Below are positions 59,724 to 64,000 of a DNA stretch of 64,000 nt, piece after piece. The stretch comes from Ardenticatenaceae bacterium (GTDB taxonomy: Bacteria; Chloroflexota; Anaerolineae; Promineifilales; Promineifilaceae), in assembly GCA_020634315.1 (NCBI GenBank), contig JACKBV010000008.1:1-64000 (forward strand), read 5' to 3'. The notes under the pieces were generated by a model. The model was not told where the DNA came from. It did not search any database and was given only the letters and a program-made list of their open reading frames with translations. Positions within the stretch are counted from its first letter, which is position 1. Every line of letters begins with the position of its first letter. Position numbers and translations under genes: made by a program.

Positions 59724-60194
59724 CTACCGCCGGGCATAAAAAAGCTGCGAGACGAATTTGACCATTTCGGCTAACGCAAAGCCCGTCACGGCCAGATCAA
59801 TGGTGTAAAACGGTACCAATTCGCCCCAGAAAAAGGAAGCGACAACGGCAAAAATGGTAACGGTCAGCACCAGGTAGGCGTTGCGCGTCGCTTTGGCCGT
59901 AGCCGCTTTCTCGTGAGACGCCGCCAACCGGGAGCCAAGGGCGAGCAAGAGCAGCTGCCCCAACTGCACCACGATGAACAGCCTGCCCACATGCCAAACT
60001 AAACGGCCGTATCCTATCGGAATACTATTATTAGCTGTGGCGCTGGGCTGCATCGCCCAACCATTCACAAAGTAATAAACGGCGGCGCTCAAGGTAATCA
60101 CCAGCGAAAGCGCGGCGAGCGTTTGGTACCAGGATAAATTGTTCAATTTGCTGTAGAAATGATTCACTGTTTCTTGTTTCATGAGATTTCCCAT
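59724..60194 (-). CDS. 4-TM membrane protein (module copy 2)
   Basis: 156 residues, or 152 if the ATG at 60182 is used. Four TM helices; it ends with FALAEMVKFVSQLFYARR, nearly the same as the paralogue at 61270-61737 (FAEIVKFASQLFYARR). The ATG at 60194 overlaps the stop of the preceding hydrolase, implying translational coupling. Together with the hydrolases it forms a tandemly duplicated two-gene module. The function is unknown. Confidence 0.8.
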   Translation of the reverse strand: MGNLMKQETVNHFYSKLNNLSWYQTLAALSLVITLSAAVYYFVNGWAMQPSATANNSIPIGYGRLVWHVGRLFIVVQLGQLLLLALGSRLAASHEKAATAKATRNAYLVLTVTIFAVVASFFWGELVPFYTIDLAVTGFALAEMVKFVSQLFYARR

Positions 60195-61189
60195 TAGTTT
60201 TGAGCGGCCAACTGCGTCTCTTGGAGCCAGCCCTCGATAATCGTCATCGCCGCCGCACTTTCGACGATGCTGTTGTGGTTCTCGCCGTCGATGACATGGA
60301 CTTCGCCGTCACTGTAGGTGGTAACGGCCGTTGCAAATTCCCCCGCCACAAATGCTTCATCATTGCTGCCAACCACGACTAACATCGGCGCGTCAACGGC
60401 CGTTAACGCCTCCGCATATTTTGTGGGTGAAGTGTTCACCGTCGCCCCAAAGCTGTAGACGTGGGTCACGGCATCCGTCAGGTTAAAGTAAAGCGTGTCC
60501 AGATGATTCAGCCCGGTGATGCCCACGTTGTTGAGCATAATCAGCCCAATCAAACGCGGCACATTGAGTTGAGAGTAGGCAGCGGCGGCGGCGGCAGCAG
60601 CAGGATTGTCCGGGTCTGGCTGCGGCATGGTCGGCGCGTCGCTGCCCAGGTGCGGCGCGAACATCAGGTAGCCGTCCACAGCCGGGTGGTCGCCGAGTTG
60701 GGCAAAGCGTAAGGCAATGCCGCCTCCCATCGAATGACCGGCGAGGATGAAACGGCCGTTTGGCTTTGCTGCCCGAATTGCCGTAATCACGTCCGCCACG
60801 TCATCCTCATACTGGCCGATGTAATCCACGTCGCCCGGTGTGCCGCCGGACTGCCCATGACCGCGCAAATCGAGCGCAATCACCTCCGCGCCGCTAAGCT
60901 CGCGCAGCAGTTGGGCGCTGCCGTTGAACGCGCCGCTTTCCGAAGTCACGCCATGCAGCAGCAAAATGGTGTCGTCCGACTCTGCCGGGAAGCGGCGGGC
61001 GAACAAGGTTGTGCCGTCGCGCATGGTGTACTGCTGCGGCGTGAACTCGCCAGTGCTATGCACAGCTACCGGAAATGGATCGACTGTAAAGGTGGGTTCG
61101 GGCCAAAAGGCCATTATGAGTGCTGCGCCGAAGTAGATGAGGGTGGAAACGGCCGTAGAAATCAGGGCAATGCGCCAGAACTTTTTCAT
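60194..61189 (-). CDS. Alpha/beta hydrolase with N-terminal anchor (module copy 1)
   Basis: 331 residues. N-terminal TM (about 6-28), then LLHGVTSESGAF, LDLRGHGQSGG, nucleophile Ser in AGHSMGGGIALRFA, the Asp in VVGSNDEAF and the His in DGENHNSIV. The catalytic triad is complete. The anchor suggests activity at the outer membrane face. AAGGA precedes the ATG at 61189. Paralogue of 58701-59714. Confidence 0.87.
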   Translation of the reverse strand: MKKFWRIALISTAVSTLIYFGAALIMAFWPEPTFTVDPFPVAVHSTGEFTPQQYTMRDGTTLFARRFPAESDDTILLLHGVTSESGAFNGSAQLLRELSGAEVIALDLRGHGQSGGTPGDVDYIGQYEDDVADVITAIRAAKPNGRFILAGHSMGGGIALRFAQLGDHPAVDGYLMFAPHLGSDAPTMPQPDPDNPAAAAAAAAYSQLNVPRLIGLIMLNNVGITGLNHLDTLYFNLTDAVTHVYSFGATVNTSPTKYAEALTAVDAPMLVVVGSNDEAFVAGEFATAVTTYSDGEVHVIDGENHNSIVESAAAMTIIEGWLQETQLAAQN

Positions 61190-61211
61190 GAGATTTATCC
61201 TTTTCGCTAAG

Positions 61212-61259
61212 AGAGTGGTCCAATCCTTGAAGAACATAACCGCAGGATTGGACCACTCT
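61212..61259. repeat. 16-bp-stem inverted repeat in the duplicated module
   Basis: AGAGTGGTCCAATCCT and its exact complement AGGATTGGACCACTCT flank a 16-base loop between the 4-TM gene and the hydrolase (copy 1). There is no U tract. It could be an attenuator, an RNA-stability element or a mobile palindrome. Confidence 0.8.
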
Positions 61260-61269
61260 GTCGTCTAAC

Positions 61270-61737
61270 TTACCGCCGCGCATAAAAAAGCTGCGAGGCG
61301 AATTTCACAATTTCGGCAAAGGCCAGTCCCAGAAAGGCCAGGTTGGCCGTGCAAAATGGCGTCAGCTCTTCCAAAAAGACGGAGCCAATCGCCGCCAACG
61401 CACCGAAGGCAAGGACGCCGTAGGCGTTGCGCCGCGCTTTTAGTGCTGCCTGCTTTTCATGCGCCAGCGCACCCGGCGCAGACCCCGCGCCAAACACCAG
61501 CACAATTTGCAGGATGATTTCGGCCAGGACAATGAAGCCCATCGTGGTCAACAACAGGCTGCCGTAGCCCGCCGGGATGATGTCATTAGCCAGGGCGATG
61601 GGGCGCATCGGCCACATGTTGGCAATATAGTAGGCGGTGGCGCTGCCGGTGATAATCAGGGAAAGCGCAGTGCTTTTTTGTTGGAAAGAAATGTTGCTCA
61701 AAGCATTTTCGGGTTGATTTAACGCTTGTTGTTTCAT
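61270..61737 (-). CDS. 4-TM membrane protein (module copy 1)
   Basis: 155 residues with four TM helices. LSLIITGSATAYYIANMWPMRPIA aligns with LSLVITLSAAVYYFVNGWAMQPSA of the copy-2 protein, and both end VKF-SQLFYARR. AAGGAG precedes the ATG at 61737. First gene of the duplicated module. Confidence 0.82.
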   Translation of the reverse strand: MKQQALNQPENALSNISFQQKSTALSLIITGSATAYYIANMWPMRPIALANDIIPAGYGSLLLTTMGFIVLAEIILQIVLVFGAGSAPGALAHEKQAALKARRNAYGVLAFGALAAIGSVFLEELTPFCTANLAFLGLAFAEIVKFASQLFYARR

Positions 61738-61765
61738 GGTTTTTCTCCTTGTCACCCACATTTAC

Positions 61766-62449
61766 TTATTCAAAAGCCGGGGTAATTGCTTCTTGAACGG
61801 CCGTTTCCGACTGCCGCAGCATCGCCACACCCAACCACGCAAACCAGACAATCTGGGTCAGGCCAAAAATACTGGCGCTGATTTCGGCAGCGGCCGGCAC
61901 AACACTAATCACACCAGCAGCACCGACCAGAAAGCCCAGGTAATGCAAGGCACGGGCAAAGTGACCACTGCGCAGACCCGCCACGCTCAGCAGCAGCACC
62001 CAAATACCGCCAACTACTTCCACACCACCGCCCAGGCCAGTAAACACAGACTCAATCGCCAACCAGACGGTTGCCGCCAGTTCCGGATTGCTGGCTTGCA
62101 AGCCAGCAACCGTTTCCATGCCAACGTTGTAAATCATGCCGCTGGCAATCACCAGCACGGCCCAAATAATGCCAAAGGCGGTGGCAATGCGGGCCAGGGC
62201 AGACCGTTTGCCATCCAGCCGTTCGTGCAGCGCCAGCGAGAGCACCACCAGCGTCGCCCCCCAGGCAACATACACAATCAGGTGCAGCGCAGTGAGTAAC
62301 CCCTGGTTTTCTACAATTGCTGCTACTTTTTCCAGCGGGTCGGCAATGCCCCCCACGTTCACCACAGCGATAAAGCCCACAAACCCAATAACGTAAGCCA
62401 GGGCTTCATACAAGGCGGCTATCCCGCCCCACTTCTGTAACTTGCTCAT
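61766..62449 (-). CDS. DUF4386-like membrane protein
   Basis: 227 residues with six or so TM helices. It starts MSKLQKWGGIAALYEALAYV, and GGVEVVGGIWVLLLSVAGLRSG is reminiscent of DUF4386 proteins. AAAGGAGACGG precedes the ATG. It lies 28 bases upstream of the 4-TM gene, so it probably heads that operon. The function is unknown. Confidence 0.75.
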   Translation of the reverse strand: MSKLQKWGGIAALYEALAYVIGFVGFIAVVNVGGIADPLEKVAAIVENQGLLTALHLIVYVAWGATLVVLSLALHERLDGKRSALARIATAFGIIWAVLVIASGMIYNVGMETVAGLQASNPELAATVWLAIESVFTGLGGGVEVVGGIWVLLLSVAGLRSGHFARALHYLGFLVGAAGVISVVPAAAEISASIFGLTQIVWFAWLGVAMLRQSETAVQEAITPAFE

Positions 62450-62536
62450 ATTTCCGTCTCCTTTTTGTTCTTAATAGATGATTTTTCTTGTGGCCGCGAA
62501 TGTCCATCTCTGTTTTTACACGTCCAGAAAACGCAG

Positions 62537-62764
62537 CTACAAATTTACGGGGTTCACTGAGATTAAGGTCAGACCAAGGTTATTGATCTTCTTCAACACG
62601 CCATGCAGCGCCGCTTGATCGCGGATGGGGCCACGCAAAACCGTGTTCCCATCGTCGCCAGGGCTGATGGTCAAGCCGTCAAACCATTCTTGCCAACGGC
62701 CGTCTAACTGCCCGGCAACTTTGATTTCGTATTCGCTCTGCTTTCTTGCGTGTTCGTTCATCAT
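62537..62764 (-). CDS. Small conserved hypothetical protein (about 75 aa)
   Basis: It reads YEIKVAGQLDGRWQEWFDG, then LRGPIRDQAALHGVLKKINN and LGLTLISVNPV. This is a compact alpha/beta sequence that I recall as a common short stand-alone protein, possibly an ACT-like fold. AGAGG lies before two adjacent ATGs (62764, 62761). An open frame extending to 62869 is not supported. The function is unknown. Confidence 0.75.
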   Translation of the reverse strand: MMNEHARKQSEYEIKVAGQLDGRWQEWFDGLTISPGDDGNTVLRGPIRDQAALHGVLKKINNLGLTLISVNPVNL

Positions 62765-62991
62765 GCCTCTAGCATACGGCAAGCAAGGCGACAACTCCCC
62801 ACAAGAAACTGTAGTCGTCGCGGGTAAAAAACTGTAGTCTGTTGGGAAACGTTGTAGGTTTGTCTTCAAGCCGCCTGTGACAAAGCAGTTTTGCCATTCG
62901 GGCTATGCTGGGGGGACAAGTGGCTCAATCTTGTTCAGGGGGTGCAATCCCACACTGGCACTTTGGGGGAACAAAATAATGGATAGAGGTG

Positions 62992-63012
62992 TACCGCCTC
63001 AATGAGGCGGTA
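62992..63012. repeat. Small hairpin TACCGCCTC / GAGGCGGTA
   Basis: A nine-bp perfect stem with a three-base loop, in the 347-base gap upstream of the 75-aa gene and downstream of the OhrR-like gene. Nothing else convincing is seen in that gap. Confidence 0.5.
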
Positions 63013-63111
63013 TGAGATGGAGTATTGGATTCGGTAGAGGACGAGGGAATCAGGCAGGCAGTATACGCGCCATATAAACCATAATAAATTTGTAGTGGGG
63101 TATTTTCCAGT

Positions 63112-63561
63112 CTAGCCGTGTTTTTCTGACAAATGCTGGATGATCTTGTAAAGCTCTGCCAGCATTACTTGCAGCGCTTCTATATTGGTGTCTTCGGCAC
63201 TCAGGCCAGCAACCAATCTTTCCGGAATGGTGGCGGCCACTTCGCGCAGGGCACGCCCCTGCGCCGTGAGGGTAATGATTACCTGCCGTTCATCCTCGGT
63301 GGAGCGTGCCCGTGACAGCAAGCCTTGTGCCTCCATCCGCTTGAGCAATGGCGTGACGGTGTTTGTGTTGAGCAGCAGCTTTTGGCCGATTTCGTTCACC
63401 GGCAGGCCATCGCTCTCCCACAACACCATCAAAACCAAATATTGGGGATAGGTCAGCCCTAGCTCATCGAGCAAGGGCTGGTATTCGCGCGTGATTAGCC
63501 GAGATGCGGCATAAATTGGGAAGCAGATTTGGTTTTCTAACTTTAGTTGCTCATATGTCAT
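63112..63561 (-). CDS. OhrR-like MarR-family regulator
   Basis: 149 residues. LENQICFPIYAASRLITREYQPLLDELGLTYPQYLVLMVLW matches the OhrR group, whose N-terminal Cys (Cys13 here) senses organic peroxides. The winged helix continues NEIGQKLLLNTNTVTPLLKRMEAQGLLSRARSTEDERQV. No ohr peroxidase lies nearby. It starts 11 bases inside the end of the upstream membrane-protein gene, so the two are co-translated. Confidence 0.88.
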   Translation of the reverse strand: MTYEQLKLENQICFPIYAASRLITREYQPLLDELGLTYPQYLVLMVLWESDGLPVNEIGQKLLLNTNTVTPLLKRMEAQGLLSRARSTEDERQVIITLTAQGRALREVAATIPERLVAGLSAEDTNIEALQVMLAELYKIIQHLSEKHG

Positions 63562-63940
63562 AAAGAAACGAACCTCGAACCCGGACGACGCCCAGAAAAA
63601 CGAGAGCCAACACGGCGATGATAAGAAAGAGATTGTTACGGAACTTAATGGCGCTGGGCTGGTTTTTCCAGGCGGCGTTGGTATGGGCTAAAACGACAGT
63701 GGTCAGCATAATGCCTACATGTTCAAATAGTCGTGTGTAGTCAACCGTGCGCTGCAAAAACAAGATGAGGCCGAGCAGCAAGTTGACATCAATAAAGCCA
63801 ACAAAAGCAGACATCAAAATACGATCTGTCTTATTATAGTCCTGTTTACGCAGCCAGCCGATGGCGAACTTAATGATTATGACGACGGCCAAAATGACAA
63901 CGAGCCAGCGAACCTCTCCGTGAATGTTTTGTATTGACAT
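63551..63940 (-). CDS. Hypothetical 4-TM membrane protein
   Basis: 129 residues with four TM helices (about 10-30, 42-62, 72-92, 102-122). There is a conserved-looking His pair (FEHVGIMLTTVVLAHTNAA). No family recognised with certainty. It overlaps the OhrR-like gene by 11 bases and may be its target or partner. The right edge of the window is 60 bases upstream of the start. Confidence 0.75.
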   Translation of the reverse strand: MSIQNIHGEVRWLVVILAVVIIIKFAIGWLRKQDYNKTDRILMSAFVGFIDVNLLLGLILFLQRTVDYTRLFEHVGIMLTTVVLAHTNAAWKNQPSAIKFRNNLFLIIAVLALVFLGVVRVRGSFLYDI

Positions 63941-64000
63941 GCGTTAGTTTCCGTTTTGCAATGTGACAGTTGTTGTGTGCGGGTGACGGCTGCGCCAGAT

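Overview
The window reads as a chromosomal segment of a Chloroflexota bacterium (Anaerolineae/Ardenticatenia-like). This placement is inferred from the gene set, not computed. It rests on secreted proteins with Thr/Pro linkers and CSLREA or choice-of-anchor-Q beta-helices, a tryptophan T-box leader, tandem universal stress proteins (USPs), and an FNR regulator with a Bacillus-type C-terminal cysteine cluster. No rRNA, tRNA, CRISPR array or IS element was seen. Coding density is high and nearly all genes are intact. The exception is a frameshifted membrane-protein/ATPase locus at 6.3-9.2 kb.

Layout. 0-2 kb: trpE (minus) behind a Trp-specifier T-box and a strong promoter. 2-6.3 kb: two secreted proteins, a GNAT enzyme and an HD phosphohydrolase. 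6.3-10.4 kb: a minus-strand conflict-type locus with an EAD-like ATPase, a membrane protein carrying 12-bp repeats, and a second P-loop ATPase, the last two broken by frameshifts. 10.6-18.7 kb: a MoaD-like/BNR pair, class IV aminotransferase, DUF3592-like protein, dihydropyrimidinase, pyrE, and an ADP-forming acyl-CoA synthetase fused to GNAT. 18.7-27.1 kb: a 37-aa membrane peptide, two-subunit fumarase, a USP-permease-USP operon, a tyrosine recombinase, rpe and tkt. 27.5-36.3 kb: a sarcosine-oxidase-like flavoenzyme, C39-like peptidase, GNAT, tryptophanase, an orphan McrB-like ATPase and prolyl oligopeptidase. 36.3-53 kb: a stress/low-oxygen block with two sensor kinases, a DosR-like regulator, CBS protein, USPs, Lon-like protease, FNR, an octaheme HAO-like cytochrome with an 8-TM partner, and pyruvate phosphate dikinase. 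53-64 kb: Ser/Thr kinase, SDR, two TetR regulators, P450, a lipoprotein, a duplicated hydrolase plus 4-TM module, and an OhrR-like regulator.

How it fits together. FNR-like sites (TGA-N6-TCA) precede the fumarase, CBS, USP and ppdK genes at two recurring distances from candidate -10 boxes. This suggests one oxygen-responsive regulon encoded largely within the window. The octaheme cytochrome with a duplicated four-histidine membrane protein looks like an uncommon quinone-linked nitrogen-redox module.

Genome-wide repeats are striking. The palindrome ACGGCCGT occurs about 95 times by eye against roughly 1-2 expected, mostly inside genes. Several intergenic gaps hold in-register heptamer arrays. 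Both features resemble HIP1 and STRR repeats of cyanobacteria.
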